Positions 1 through 9,458 of a stretch of DNA of 64,000 bases are shown piece by piece; the stretch's first letter is position 1; each line of letters starts with the position of its first letter. The DNA comes from CANLBN01 sp965230205. GTDB lineage: Bacteria > Pseudomonadota > Gammaproteobacteria > Pseudomonadales > Cellvibrionaceae. Made by a program: the position numbers and the translations under genes. The DNA lies in contig OZ245996.1 of the NCBI GenBank assembly GCA_965230205.1, positions 3,348,001-3,412,000 of the forward strand, read 5' to 3'. A model generated the notes under the pieces. That model was given only the letters and a program-made list of their open reading frames with translations. It ran no database searches and was not told the origin of the DNA.

Positions 1-172
1 TGCAGTATTCGGTGCCATCATCTTCATCCCAGTTTTTCATGAATAGCCCTTCAACCAGATAACCCTGCTGGATTAATAGCAAGGCTGCTACCGATGAATC
101 TACACCACCAGACATGCCAACAATAACGCGTGTTTCAGATGGGTTAATAGGGCTAGGAGCTGATGAAGTCAT
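1..172 (-). CDS. mnmA: tRNA 2-thiouridylase MnmA (N-terminal part, cut by window edge)
   Basis: Only the first 57 codons are inside the window. The translation contains VGMSGGVDSSVAALLL, the PP-loop ATP-binding motif (SGGVDSS) of tRNA-specific 2-thiouridylases, followed by GLFMKNWDEDDG, typical of MnmA/TrmU. The enzyme activates U34 of tRNA Lys, Glu and Gln in the cytoplasm for sulfur insertion. The ATG at 172 is the first start in frame. The gene lies 48 bases downstream of nudJ on the same strand, the order nudJ-mnmA known from Pseudomonas and enterobacteria, so they are probably co-transcribed. The C-terminal catalytic cysteine lies outside the window. Confidence 0.93.
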   Translation of the reverse strand, partial: MTSSAPSPINPSETRVIVGMSGGVDSSVAALLLIQQGYLVEGLFMKNWDEDDGTEYC

Positions 173-220
173 AATTTGTTAATAATGTCTGTTGTATAGT
201 CGTCTAAAAAAGGCGACATT

Positions 221-673
221 CTAACCATCTTCGTTTAATGCCGCCAATGGATATAGCTTTCCGGCGCGATAATCATCAATTAACCGCTGTACTAATGGGC
301 CGCGTAATAAAGGCTTGTTCTCGAGAATCTCGTCATAGCTCATCCATTGAGCAGCGATAATCCCCTTATCCAAGGCTTGACCAGGGTAATGTTTAACAGG
401 CTTTGCAACAAAACCATGACGAATATAGGTAATTTTATTAGGTGCAACATAGCGATATACGCCTAAATAATCAGTCACGACAACATCCCAGCCAGTCTCT
501 TCTAGGGTTTCTCTCGTCGCCGCAGTGATGATGCTTTCCCCCTCGTCGAGGTGTCCTGCGGGTTGATTGTAGACAGGTTTGCCTTCAGGTGCCTCATGTA
601 CCATGAGGTATCGGTTATTTTTCTCTACAAGGGTGGCAACTGTGACATTGGGTTTCCAGCGGCTATCTGACAT
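221..673 (-). CDS. nudJ: Nudix hydrolase NudJ (phosphatase)
   Basis: A 150-residue Nudix protein. The Nudix box spans about residues 40-62 (GHLDEGES, then RETLEETGW), with all metal-binding glutamates present. The N-terminal motif WKPNVTVATLVE and the linker NQPAGHL match the NudJ family, which hydrolyses pyrophosphate bonds in nucleotides and thiamin pyrimidine diphosphates. It begins two bases after the stop of rluE and ends 48 bases before mnmA, so the three genes look like one operon. The family call is secure. The physiological substrate cannot be told from sequence. Confidence 0.9.
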   Translation of the reverse strand: MSDSRWKPNVTVATLVEKNNRYLMVHEAPEGKPVYNQPAGHLDEGESIITAATRETLEETGWDVVVTDYLGVYRYVAPNKITYIRHGFVAKPVKHYPGQALDKGIIAAQWMSYDEILENKPLLRGPLVQRLIDDYRAGKLYPLAALNEDG

Positions 674-675
674 AA

Positions 676-1284
676 CTATTTCCGTTTGAACTGTTGATGT
701 TTCGTCTGTTTTCGGTGTGGCTTTTTAGGATGTTGCTTTTGTAGATGTATAGTCTTTAGTTGGTATTCTCCAGGTTTAGTACTCTCTAGCGTCCAGTCGC
801 CAATGGCCCAGCGTATCAATCGTAGGGTAGGAAGGCCAACAGCAGCAGTCATGCGACGAACTTGTCGATTGCGGCCCTCAGTAATCGTTATTTGTAGCCA
901 GCGAGTGGGGATATGTTGGCGAAACCGGATAGGAGGATCTCGCAACCATATGTTCGGCTCTTCAACCTGCTTAACTTTAGCGGGTTTGGTCTTGCCGTCT
1001 TTTAATATTACCCCTTTTTTAAGCTGTGCAATGGCTTCTGAGGTAACGTCACCCTCTACCTGTACCCAATATGTTTTCGGGAGTTTATGCTTAGGGTGGC
1101 TAATCTGGTGTTGTAATTCGCCACTATCCGTTAATAATAATAAGCCTTCTGAATCGTAATCGAGTCGCCCCGCAGGGTAAAAGCCAGATTGCCTTATATA
1201 GGAAGATAGATTTTGACGGCCCTCTGTATCTGTAAACTGAGACAATACTTTGTAGGGTTTATTAAAAATAATGATGGATGCCAT
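676..1284 (-). CDS. rluE: 23S rRNA pseudouridine synthase RluE
   Basis: A 202-residue RsuA/RluE-type pseudouridine synthase without an N-terminal S4 domain. GRLDYDSEGLLLLTDSG at about residues 40-56 holds the catalytic aspartate. EGRNRQVRRM near residue 137 is the second family signature. The short form starting MASIIIFNKPYKVLSQF fits RluE, which modifies U2457 of 23S rRNA, rather than RluB or RsuA. The C-terminal tail is very basic (repeated KKPHRKQTKH), as expected for RNA binding. It is the first gene of the apparent rluE-nudJ-mnmA operon, with only 2 bases before nudJ. Confidence 0.9.
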   Translation of the reverse strand: MASIIIFNKPYKVLSQFTDTEGRQNLSSYIRQSGFYPAGRLDYDSEGLLLLTDSGELQHQISHPKHKLPKTYWVQVEGDVTSEAIAQLKKGVILKDGKTKPAKVKQVEEPNIWLRDPPIRFRQHIPTRWLQITITEGRNRQVRRMTAAVGLPTLRLIRWAIGDWTLESTKPGEYQLKTIHLQKQHPKKPHRKQTKHQQFKRK

Positions 1285-1488
1285 AAGTAGAGGTTATACT
1301 GAGTATAAAGAAATAATATCATGCGAGCATAGAGTCATATGATATAATCGCAGGATTGTTTAGAACAATACTACTACTGGCACAAGCTGTTAAATAGAAG
1401 TTTTTGATACAAAACAATGCAACTCCCTCTGTATATCCCCATCATTAACGACTATAAAAATATCTGAATATTGATTGAGAATTACTAC

Positions 1489-3717
1489 ATGACGACGAAA
1501 ACGCCTAAAATCATTTACACCCAGACCGATGAAGCCCCCGCACTTGCCACTTATTCTTTACTTCCCATCATTAAAACCTTTACTAAAGCCGCTGGAATTG
1601 ACGTAGAAACAAGAGATATCTCCTTAGCTGGCCGTATCATTGCCAACTTCCCAGAAAACTTAACGCCAGAGCAACAGATAGGTAATGCGTTGGCAGAACT
1701 GGGTGAAATGGCGAAAGCACCTGATGCCAATATTATTAAGTTGCCTAATATCAGTGCTTCTATCCCGCAGTTGATTGCGGCAATCGAAGAGTTGCAGGCG
1801 AAAGGCTACGATATTCCAGATTATCCAGATGAGCCCGAATCTGCTGAAGAGAAAGCCATTAAAAAGCGTTATGACAAGATTAAAGGGAGTGCCGTAAATC
1901 CCGTATTACGCGAAGGTAATTCTGATCGTCGAGCACCAATAGCCGTAAAAGAATATGCACGTAACCATCCTCATTCAATGGGTGAGTGGAATCCAAAATC
2001 TAAATCCCATGTTGCGAGCATGACCGAAGGTGATTTTTATGGCAGTGAAAAATCGACCACTATTGTAAAAGCTGGCAATGTACGTATTGAACATGTATCT
2101 CCTGGTGGCAATGTTACTGTCCTTAAAGAAAAAACGGCTGTTTTAGAAAGTGAGATTATTGATTCCTCGGTTATGAGTAAAAATGCATTGCGCTCGTTTC
2201 TTGAGGAAGCAATATCTGCCGCAAAAGAAGAAGATGTATTGTTATCAGTCCACTTGAAAGCAACAATGATGAAAGTATCTGACCCTATTATTTTTGGTCA
2301 TGCTGTCACAGTATTTTTCAGATATGCTTTCGAAAAACACGCTGAGTTATTCGAAGAAATTGGTGTCGATACTAATAATGGTTTAGGTGATCTCTACGAA
2401 AAAATTGAAGAATTGCCTGAAGAAAAGCAAGCTGAGATTCACGCGGATATTCAAACCTGTTACGAAAAACGGCCACAGCTTGCCATGGTGAACTCAGATA
2501 AGGGTATCACTAACTTGCATGTTCCTAGTGATGTCATTATCGATGCATCTATGCCAGCAGCTATCCGTTCTTCGGGGCAAATGTGGGGCCCGACGGGTAA
2601 GCTGAAAGATACTAAAGCCATTATTCCTGATCGTTGTTATGCCGGTGTTTATCAAGAAACAATGGCATTTTGTAAAAAGAATGGTGCCTTTGATCCAAGA
2701 ACGATGGGTAGTGTCCCTAATGTAGGATTAATGGCTCAGAAAGCTGAAGAATATGGTTCTCATGATAAAACATTTCAGGTTCCCTCTGAAGGTATCATGC
2801 GCGTTGTTGATGATGCGGGCCAGACCTTACTAGAGCACTCAGTAAAAAAGGGCGACATTTGGCGTATGTGTCAGGTGAAAGACGCACCTATTCAAGACTG
2901 GGTTAAACTTGCCGTTAATCGCGCAAGAGCAACAAATTTACCCGCTATTTTTTGGTTGGATGAGGAACGAGCTCATGATGCACAGTTGATCGAAAAAGTT
3001 AATCACTACCTTAAAGATCATGACACCAATGGTTTAGATTTGCATATTATGTCGCCAGTTGCGGCGACACGTTTCACTTTAGAAAGTATTATTAATGGCA
3101 AAAATGTTATCTCAGTTACTGGTAATGTACTTAGAGATTATCTGACTGATTTATTTCCTATCCTTGAATTGGGAACCAGTGCAAAAATGCTTTCTATCGT
3201 TCCGTTGATGAATGGCGGTGGTTTATTTGAGACAGGGGCTGGTGGTTCTGCTCCTAAGCATGTACAACAATTAGTTGAACAAAATTATTTGCGTTGGGAT
3301 TCGCTGGGTGAGTTTTTAGCCCTGTCTGTTTCTTTAGAACACTTATCAGACACTTTTTCTAATCCTAAAGCAAAATTATTAAGTGACACTATTGATAAAG
3401 CGATTGGAAAGGTATTAGAAAATAATAAATCACCTGCTAGGCAATTGGGCAGTATTGATAATCGAGGCAGTCATTTCTATCTTGCGTTGTACTGGGCTCA
3501 AGCATTAGCAGAGCAAGCTGAAGATGCAGGACTTCAGAGTAAATTTGCTCCCTTGGCAAAATTACTCACAGATAACGAAGAAAAGATTCTTGAGGAGTTT
3601 AATAGTAAACAGGGAAATGCAGTTGATATTGGTGGCTATTATTTAATGGACGGAGAATTAGCAGCGAATGTTATGCGCCCCAGCGAAACGTTCAATGAAG
3701 CGCTTTTATCTATTTAG
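1489..3717 (+). CDS. icd: Monomeric NADP-dependent isocitrate dehydrogenase
   Basis: A 742-residue protein of the monomeric (IDH-II) class, which converts isocitrate to 2-oxoglutarate and CO2 with NADP in the TCA cycle. Characteristic stretches are KIIYTQTDEAPALATYSLLP at the N-terminus, NSDRRAPIAVKEYARNHPHSMG in the substrate region and GGGLFETGAGGSAPKHVQQ in the middle. Its length matches the usual ~740 residues. A longer frame begins at a TTG at 1471, but the ATG at 1489 has a TTGAGA ribosome-binding site just upstream and gives the family's N-terminus. It is unrelated to the homodimeric Icd. In Pseudomonas both types lie side by side here; only the monomeric one is seen in this window. 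Confidence 0.95.
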   Translation: MTTKTPKIIYTQTDEAPALATYSLLPIIKTFTKAAGIDVETRDISLAGRIIANFPENLTPEQQIGNALAELGEMAKAPDANIIKLPNISASIPQLIAAIEELQAKGYDIPDYPDEPESAEEKAIKKRYDKIKGSAVNPVLREGNSDRRAPIAVKEYARNHPHSMGEWNPKSKSHVASMTEGDFYGSEKSTTIVKAGNVRIEHVSPGGNVTVLKEKTAVLESEIIDSSVMSKNALRSFLEEAISAAKEEDVLLSVHLKATMMKVSDPIIFGHAVTVFFRYAFEKHAELFEEIGVDTNNGLGDLYEKIEELPEEKQAEIHADIQTCYEKRPQLAMVNSDKGITNLHVPSDVIIDASMPAAIRSSGQMWGPTGKLKDTKAIIPDRCYAGVYQETMAFCKKNGAFDPRTMGSVPNVGLMAQKAEEYGSHDKTFQVPSEGIMRVVDDAGQTLLEHSVKKGDIWRMCQVKDAPIQDWVKLAVNRARATNLPAIFWLDEERAHDAQLIEKVNHYLKDHDTNGLDLHIMSPVAATRFTLESIINGKNVISVTGNVLRDYLTDLFPILELGTSAKMLSIVPLMNGGGLFETGAGGSAPKHVQQLVEQNYLRWDSLGEFLALSVSLEHLSDTFSNPKAKLLSDTIDKAIGKVLENNKSPARQLGSIDNRGSHFYLALYWAQALAEQAEDAGLQSKFAPLAKLLTDNEEKILEEFNSKQGNAVDIGGYYLMDGELAANVMRPSETFNEALLSI

Positions 3718-3877
3718 GCCCCTTGGTTATATTCATGTAATGATCTGGTTGTTATTAGTGGAGCGCTGATAGCAGCCAATCATCCAGCCTTTGTTATAAA
3801 TCGTATGTTATAGACAGTAAAATTAAGTCGAGAAGAAGCCCCAGAGCCAAGTCTGGTATTAGTTGGATGACTTTTAA

Positions 3878-4165
3878 TCAAACAGTTTCTGCGTGATCGT
3901 TAGCCGGTATTTCAGCTGAGGTCGCAGGAGTTGTTTCTTTTGCGGGAGTAGAACTATCTTCTACTTCTGGCACAATTTTAACTGCGTGCGAACCTTTGTC
4001 ACCATCGATTATCTCAAAGGTAACAACTTGACCAGCTTTGAGTGTTTTATAGCCATCCATTTCAATTGAGGTATAGTGGGCAAAGAGGTCTCCGCTACCA
4101 TTATCTGGCAAGATGAAACCGTAACCTTTTGCGTTGTTAAACCACTTAACTCTGCCTGTTGCCAT
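3878..4165 (-). CDS. cspD: Cold-shock-like protein CspD
   Basis: A 95-residue protein with one cold-shock domain at residues 1-70. RNP1 (KGYGFI) and RNP2 (LFAHYTSI) are intact, so it should bind single-stranded nucleic acid. The length, the FAHYTSI form of RNP2 and the acidic, Thr/Pro-rich tail (residues 70-95) fit CspD, the stationary-phase replication inhibitor, rather than the 70-residue CspA type. It is divergent from clpS across 255 bases, the classical cspD-clpS-clpA arrangement. Confidence 0.92.
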   Translation of the reverse strand: MATGRVKWFNNAKGYGFILPDNGSGDLFAHYTSIEMDGYKTLKAGQVVTFEIIDGDKGSHAVKIVPEVEDSSTPAKETTPATSAEIPANDHAETV

Positions 4166-4420
4166 GGTAATTCCTTCTTGTTTGCAGGTGAAAAACAGAA
4201 TCCAAGGGGATTCATGAAGGCAGACATGCTTACATGTTATTATTTTGTGTCAGCTTTTTAGCACGACGATCAATTTATACGCAATGAATGTAACAATGTC
4301 AAATTTTTGGTCAAATTGAACCCTTTTTTGTCAGGTGTCAATTGTAATAAAATACAAATAGATTAAAAAATAATCTATGCAATATTAACAATGCAGACTT
4401 ATTCAGAGGTCCACTAGGAA

Positions 4421-4813
4421 ATGCAATTCTTAGCACAATTTAGTATGGGTATTCTTGAAAATCATCGACTACGCTTAAGTAAAGACAAGGATGAGCCTGA
4501 TCATGATTCTGATGGTGGCTTACTACTTGAGGAGGCGCGGCCAAAAATTAAGCGCCCTTCATTGTATAAAGTGATGATGATGAATGATGATTACACGCCG
4601 ATGGAATTTGTGGTCCATGTTTTGCAGTCATTTTTCGCCATGGATCGGGAAAAGGCGACGCGTGTGATGCTTCAGGTTCATACAGATGGGAAAGCAACTT
4701 GCGGAATTTATACCCGTGATATTGCTGAAACAAAGGCTGCGCAGGTTATTGAATATGCGCAGCAAAATGAACATCCACTGCTTTGTGAAATCGAAGCAGT
4801 AGAAGATGATTAA
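4421..4813 (+). CDS. clpS: ATP-dependent Clp protease adaptor ClpS
   Basis: A 130-residue N-degron adaptor. The disordered N-terminus is followed by the ClpS core: PSLYKVMMMNDDYTPMEFVVHVLQSFF, with the NDDYTPMEFV substrate-pocket motif, then AMDREKATRVMLQVHTDGKATCGIYTRDIAETKAAQV. It delivers proteins with N-terminal Leu, Phe, Trp or Tyr to ClpA. It sits 35 bases before clpA. The start is uncertain: the ATG at 4421 has TAGGAA directly abutting it and AGAGGT 11 bases upstream, while ATG 4445 has no visible ribosome-binding site. Confidence 0.95.
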   Translation: MQFLAQFSMGILENHRLRLSKDKDEPDHDSDGGLLLEEARPKIKRPSLYKVMMMNDDYTPMEFVVHVLQSFFAMDREKATRVMLQVHTDGKATCGIYTRDIAETKAAQVIEYAQQNEHPLLCEIEAVEDD

Positions 4814-4848
4814 ACCATATTTAGGCATACACCTATTGAGGATATCAA

Positions 4849-7125
4849 ATGTTAAGTAAAGAGCTTGAGCAAACCCTTAATGATGCATTCAAAGGCGCTC
4901 GTGTAAAACGTCATGAGTTTATGACAGTTGAGCATTTGCTGCTTGCATTATTGGATAATGACGCCGCTCTGGATGTATTGAAATCTTGCGGCGCTGATTT
5001 GTCATTCCTACGCAATGAATTGGTGGAGTTTGTTGATTCAACAACGCCATTAATTCCTGATGCAGATAGTGATAGAGAAACACAGCCTACTTTAGGTTTT
5101 CAGCGTGTTCTACAGCGAGCAGTCTTCCATGTGCAATCCTCAGGTAAAAAAGAAGTAACAGGTGCTAATGTATTAGTCGCTATTTTTAGCGAGCAAGAGA
5201 GCCAGGCGGTTTATTTCTTGAAAATGCAAAGTATTGCCCGATTGGATGTTGTCAACTTTATTACTCACGGTATTTCTAAAGTGGGTGACAATAGTGCTAA
5301 TAGTAATGAGCATGAACAACATGATGAAACGGGTGAGGGTGCTGAAGGTGGCGCTAATGCCAACTCGGATCCTTTAGAAAATTATGCAACGAATCTTAAT
5401 GCTGTTGCTGAAGAAGGGCGTATTGATCCTCTTGTGGGTCGAGAGTTTGAAGTTGAGAGGGTGACACAGATATTGTCTCGTCGCCGTAAAAACAATCCAC
5501 TTCTTGTTGGTGAATCAGGCGTCGGTAAAACAGCTATTGCTGAAGGTTTAGCAAAACGTATTGTTGATGGTGAAGTTCCAGAAGTTTTAGAAGGCAGTGT
5601 CGTTTATTCACTTGATATGGGTGCTTTGCTTGCAGGCACAAAATATCGCGGTGATTTCGAAAAACGTTTTAAAGCATTGTTAGCAGAACTTAAAAAACGC
5701 GACCGTTCTATTTTATTCATTGATGAAATTCATACGATTATTGGTGCAGGTGCCGCGTCTGGCGGTGTCATGGATGCCTCAAATTTATTAAAGCCACTAT
5801 TATCTTCTGGCGAAATTCGTTGCATCGGTTCAACAACCTTTCAAGAGTACCGAGGTGTTTTTGATAAAGATCGTGCATTGTCTCGCCGCTTTCAAAAAGT
5901 GGATGTCAATGAGCCAAGTGTTGACGATACCTATAAAATTCTTAAAGGACTTAAGTCTCGTTTCGAGGAGCATCACAATATCAAATATACTGATGCTGCA
6001 TTGCGATCTGCGTCAGAACTATCCAGTCGCTACATTACAGATCGGTTCATGCCAGATAAAGCCATTGATGTTATTGATGAAGCCGGTGCCTATCAACAAT
6101 TGCTTTCACCAAGCAAGCGTAAAAAGCAATTAGGTGTGCATGATATTGAAAATATTGTGGCTAAAATTGCACGTATTCCTGCCAAAACAGTTTCTACATC
6201 GGATAAAGAGCAGCTACGTAAATTAGATAGCACATTGAAAATGACAGTATTTGGTCAGGACGATGCAATTGATGCATTGTCTACAGCGATTAAGTTATCT
6301 CGCGCTGGGTTGAGTGCAGAAGATAAGCCGATCGGATCATTCTTGTTTGCTGGGCCAACAGGTGTTGGTAAAACAGAGCTCTGTAAACAATTGTCAGAAG
6401 CGATGGGTGTGGATTTGATTCGCTTTGATATGTCTGAATATATGGAAAGGCATACCGTTTCACGATTAATCGGTGCGCCTCCAGGTTACGTTGGTTTTGA
6501 TCAAGGAGGTTTATTAACTGATGCTGTTACTAAACAACCGCACAGTATCATCTTGCTTGATGAAATTGAAAAGGCACATCCTGAAGTTTTCAATATTTTA
6601 TTGCAGGTGATGGATCATGGTACTTTAACGGATAACAATGGTCGTAAAGCTGACTTCCGTAATACGGTGATTATTATGACAACCAATGCAGGTGCCGAAG
6701 AAATGAGCAGAGCATCTATTGGGTTTACTCATCAAGATCATAGTAGTGACGGTATGGAAGCATTGAAAAAAGCCTTCACTCCAGAGTTCCGTAACCGAAT
6801 TGATTCTATTATTCAGTTCTCAGCCTTGTCCATGGAAGTTGTTAAAACCGTAGTTGATAAGTTCCTTGTGCAGCTTCAGTCTCAACTGGATGAAAAGCAT
6901 GTTGTGCTTGATATCGGGGATGATGCCAGAGAGTGGTTGGCAGAACACGGTTATGATGAAAAAATGGGTGCGCGGCCAATGGCTCGTTTAATCCAAGAGA
7001 AGCTGAAAAAGCCACTGGCTGAAATGGTCTTGTTTGGCGGGTTGAGTAGCGGTGGCTCTGTTAAAATATCCGTTGAGAATGACGATATCTGTTTGTCTGT
7101 TGAAGATGAGCTAGAACACGCTTAA
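4849..7125 (+). CDS. clpA: ATP-dependent Clp protease ATP-binding subunit ClpA
   Basis: A 758-residue AAA+ unfoldase that partners ClpP. The N-domain (about residues 1-150) holds two Clp repeats. AAA-1 has Walker A GESGVGKT (about residue 221) and Walker B ILFIDEIH. AAA-2 has Walker A GPTGVGKT (about 502) and Walker B IILLDEIEKAHP. No long middle domain is present, which separates it from ClpB. GAGG eight bases before the ATG is a plausible ribosome-binding site. Clustered with clpS upstream and a strong terminator directly downstream. No clpP or clpX is in the window. Confidence 0.96.
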   Translation: MLSKELEQTLNDAFKGARVKRHEFMTVEHLLLALLDNDAALDVLKSCGADLSFLRNELVEFVDSTTPLIPDADSDRETQPTLGFQRVLQRAVFHVQSSGKKEVTGANVLVAIFSEQESQAVYFLKMQSIARLDVVNFITHGISKVGDNSANSNEHEQHDETGEGAEGGANANSDPLENYATNLNAVAEEGRIDPLVGREFEVERVTQILSRRRKNNPLLVGESGVGKTAIAEGLAKRIVDGEVPEVLEGSVVYSLDMGALLAGTKYRGDFEKRFKALLAELKKRDRSILFIDEIHTIIGAGAASGGVMDASNLLKPLLSSGEIRCIGSTTFQEYRGVFDKDRALSRRFQKVDVNEPSVDDTYKILKGLKSRFEEHHNIKYTDAALRSASELSSRYITDRFMPDKAIDVIDEAGAYQQLLSPSKRKKQLGVHDIENIVAKIARIPAKTVSTSDKEQLRKLDSTLKMTVFGQDDAIDALSTAIKLSRAGLSAEDKPIGSFLFAGPTGVGKTELCKQLSEAMGVDLIRFDMSEYMERHTVSRLIGAPPGYVGFDQGGLLTDAVTKQPHSIILLDEIEKAHPEVFNILLQVMDHGTLTDNNGRKADFRNTVIIMTTNAGAEEMSRASIGFTHQDHSSDGMEALKKAFTPEFRNRIDSIIQFSALSMEVVKTVVDKFLVQLQSQLDEKHVVLDIGDDAREWLAEHGYDEKMGARPMARLIQEKLKKPLAEMVLFGGLSSGGSVKISVENDDICLSVEDELEHA

Positions 7126-7142
7126 AAATAATTAATTTAATC

Positions 7143-7171
7143 AAAAGGGCCTTTAATTAAGGCCCTTTTTT
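7143..7171 (+). terminator. Rho-independent terminator after clpA
   Basis: The inverted repeat AAAAGGGCC / GGCCCTTTTT is separated by a short AT-rich loop (TTTAATTAA) and runs into a T tract, 17 bases after the clpA stop. Textbook form. Confidence 0.9.
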
Positions 7172-7376
7172 ATTGTTTAGATAAAATCACTTTTCTCTCC
7201 ATTTTTAATAATTTATATATCATATTGGCCTCTCATTTTGTTTTTTGAAAAATAATTTATCAGGTTAGAAATTATTTTCATTGATCATACTTTTTTACTA
7301 TAACCATATTCTATCTTGTTCGTTGTCAAGCTTATTGTTGCTGGTACACTCCTGCGGCTCAATGAGCGATTAACGT

Positions 7377-8174
7377 ATGGATTGGATAGAAATAATTATA
7401 GGTTTTTGTGTCGGGGTTCTTGTTGGCGCAACAGGGGTTGGCGGTGGTTCACTGATGACGCCAATTTTAATTTTTGGTTTGTCAATTGAGCCAATCGTTG
7501 CGGTCGCAACCGATTTAATTTTTGCTGTTATTACTAAATCTGGCGGCGTTATTTCTTATTTTAAATACCGTGTTATTAATTGGCGAGTTGTCATTTTTTT
7601 GCTTATTGGAAGCTTGTCATCAGCGCTGGTTACTTTGTGGATTTTGCAATCAATCAATAATGAATCAGCTGCATATAATGATTTCATGGTTCTGGCTTTG
7701 GGTATAGCGCTTTTAATCTCATCAATAGGGTTGTTGATTAAAGCCAATATTTTATATATACCACTAAATAAAAAAATTTTTCCAAAGAACGTTTTTGCTG
7801 ATATTTTTTCTAAAGCACAGTATAAAAACACACTACTAATCGTTGTCGGTGCTGTAATCGGCTGTATGGTGACAATATCATCCGTCGGGGCTGGGGTTAT
7901 TGTGGCATTAGTATTATTTTTTATTTTTCCCAAAATGAAAACGGTGGAGGTTGTTGCTACAGATATTGCGCATGCTGTCCCTTTAACTTTAGTTGCAGGC
8001 GTTGGTTACATAATGATGGGGCTTGTAGATTGGTTACTGTTAGCATCTTTGCTTATCGGTTCCTTGCCTGGCATCTATTTAGGAAGTCACCTTGGTGTCA
8101 AAGTGCCGGATAATTTAATGAAGATATTGATGGCAATTATATTTCTAATCATTGGTGTGAAGTGCCTGCTATAA
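7377..8174 (+). CDS. TauE/SafE family anion (sulfite/organosulfur) exporter
   Basis: A 265-residue polytopic inner-membrane protein with about eight hydrophobic segments. The N-terminal FCVGVLVGATGVGGGSLMTPILI is the family signature; the second half repeats it as GCMVTISSVGAGVIVALVLFF, giving the two inverted halves of TauE/SafE transporters. Members export or import sulfite, sulfoacetate or related anions, but the substrate cannot be read from sequence. It stands alone, between the clpA terminator and a bidirectional terminator shared with infA. The ribosome-binding site is weak (GAGCG 13 bases before ATG). Confidence 0.82.
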   Translation: MDWIEIIIGFCVGVLVGATGVGGGSLMTPILIFGLSIEPIVAVATDLIFAVITKSGGVISYFKYRVINWRVVIFLLIGSLSSALVTLWILQSINNESAAYNDFMVLALGIALLISSIGLLIKANILYIPLNKKIFPKNVFADIFSKAQYKNTLLIVVGAVIGCMVTISSVGAGVIVALVLFFIFPKMKTVEVVATDIAHAVPLTLVAGVGYIMMGLVDWLLLASLLIGSLPGIYLGSHLGVKVPDNLMKILMAIIFLIIGVKCLL

Positions 8175-8322
8175 ATCTAGTCAATAAATGCCAATAGCGG
8201 ATAGGCAATAACAATGGCTATGAGTGTATGGCCTCGAACTTTGGTGATGTTGCTTATCAGAACGGTTTGACGGCCAGCGGGCAAATGCTTAATGCAGGGC
8301 TTAAGATATTGATGTGTTCGAG

Positions 8323-8356
8323 AAAGGAATGATGGTTGATTACCTTCATCCCTTTT
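8323..8356. terminator. Bidirectional terminator between tauE-like gene and infA
   Basis: AAAGGAATGATGG pairs with CCTTCATCCCTTT (11 of 13 positions) across a 7-base loop. T-rich sequence follows on the plus strand and A-rich sequence precedes it, so it can serve both convergent genes. The 150 bases between the exporter stop and this hairpin contain no convincing gene. Confidence 0.65.
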
Positions 8357-8381
8357 TTGTAGGGCAAAGCAGCGTTAGTTG

Positions 8382-8600
8382 TTAGCGAGCTCTGAAAGTA
8401 ATACGCCCTTTGGATAAGTCGTAAGGCGTCATTTCAACTTTAACCTTGTCACCGGTCAGGATACGAATATAGTTTTTACGCATTTTCCCTGAGATGTGGG
8501 CAGTCACGACGTGACCGTTTTCTAATTTTACGCGAAATGTAGTATTTGGCAGAGTATCGATTACTTCACCATCGAATTCAATGTTGTCTTCTTTTGCCAT
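8382..8600 (-). CDS. infA: Translation initiation factor IF-1
   Basis: A 72-residue S1/OB-fold protein: MAKEDNIEFDGEVIDTLPNT, then GHVVTAHISGKMRKNYIRI and the end DLSKGRITFRAR. This matches IF-1 along its whole length; IF-1 blocks the ribosomal A site during initiation. The reading frame is open for 33 more codons upstream, but the family N-terminus begins exactly at the ATG at 8600. The gene is last in the aat-bpt-infA set, 80 bases after bpt. Confidence 0.97.
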   Translation of the reverse strand: MAKEDNIEFDGEVIDTLPNTTFRVKLENGHVVTAHISGKMRKNYIRILTGDKVKVEMTPYDLSKGRITFRAR

Positions 8601-8680
8601 CCGGCACAAACCCCTTATAGGACCCTTATAAACGAGCGCTGCATTGTGCCTGAATTTTGTCTGTGCGCCAAGAGCGAAGG

Positions 8681-9430
8681 CTATAAAACCAGTAGCCATT
8701 TCGTGCCATCCTGGATTTCCAGAGGCCGATAGGCTGATTTATAGTTCATTTTGGGGGAAGATTTAATCCAATAGCCCAAATAGACAGCGGGTAGCTGTTG
8801 TTGTTTGGCTTGTTCGATTAAGAATAATATGGAGTACGTACCCAGGCTACGTTTGTTTTCGTCTGGGTCAAAATAGGTATAAACGGCTGAAATTCCGTTA
8901 TCCATCATATCTGCAACGGATAGGGCAATTAATTTGCCGTTATTGCGGAATTCATAATAACGTGTTGAATTCCATTCGTTGGTGAGAAAGCTCTCGAATT
9001 GTTCGCGAGAAGGAGGATACATATCTCCATCAGCATGGCGCTCATTAATATAACGTTCATATAAAGCGTAATGCTCGTCGGTATCAATAGAGTAGACGAT
9101 ATGGCTCGATAAGTCTTGATTGCGCTTCCAGGCGCGTTTCTGTTGTCTATTAGGTTTGAATAGCTCAACAGGGATACGAATAGGAATACATGCAGTGCAG
9201 TTTTGACAGAGAGGTTTGTATATATGTTTGCCACTACGACGAAAGCCATATTCTGATAGTTGTGAATACAGCGCTTTATCAATAGTTTGTTTAGGGTTTA
9301 AAAAGACAGTTGCAGCGCTTTGTTCAGATAAATAACTGCATTTGTGAGGCTGTGTTTGAAAAAACTGTAGAGATTCCAGCTCACTAATAGTTTCTTCAAC
9401 GGTATTGATCTTTTCGTCTAAGTTACTCAT
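8681..9430 (-). CDS. bpt: Aspartate/glutamate leucyltransferase Bpt
   Basis: A 249-residue protein-transferase of the Ate/Bpt family. It attaches leucine to N-terminal Asp or Glu, creating a primary N-degron for ClpS/ClpAP. Family features are the N-terminal PHKCSYLSEQSA cysteine motif (about residues 28-39), the central GFRRSGKHIYKPLCQNCTACIPIRIPVE with its Cys cluster, and YTYFDPDENKRSLGTYSILF. It follows aat by 28 bases, and infA follows it. With Aat, ClpS and ClpA all nearby, the whole leucine N-degron pathway lies within 6 kb. Confidence 0.93.
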   Translation of the reverse strand: MSNLDEKINTVEETISELESLQFFQTQPHKCSYLSEQSAATVFLNPKQTIDKALYSQLSEYGFRRSGKHIYKPLCQNCTACIPIRIPVELFKPNRQQKRAWKRNQDLSSHIVYSIDTDEHYALYERYINERHADGDMYPPSREQFESFLTNEWNSTRYYEFRNNGKLIALSVADMMDNGISAVYTYFDPDENKRSLGTYSILFLIEQAKQQQLPAVYLGYWIKSSPKMNYKSAYRPLEIQDGTKWLLVL

Positions 9431-9458
9431 AAGAGGTCAATGGTCTTGTCCCATGGTC

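Noticed and set aside
803..1159. 118-codon plus-strand frame
   Set aside because: Lies entirely antisense to rluE, with a composition expected from its opposite strand and no family-like motifs.
8175..8322. Possible small gene or tRNA between the exporter and infA
   Set aside because: Only an 18-codon frame without a ribosome-binding site, and no cloverleaf could be drawn. Treated as spacer with a terminator.
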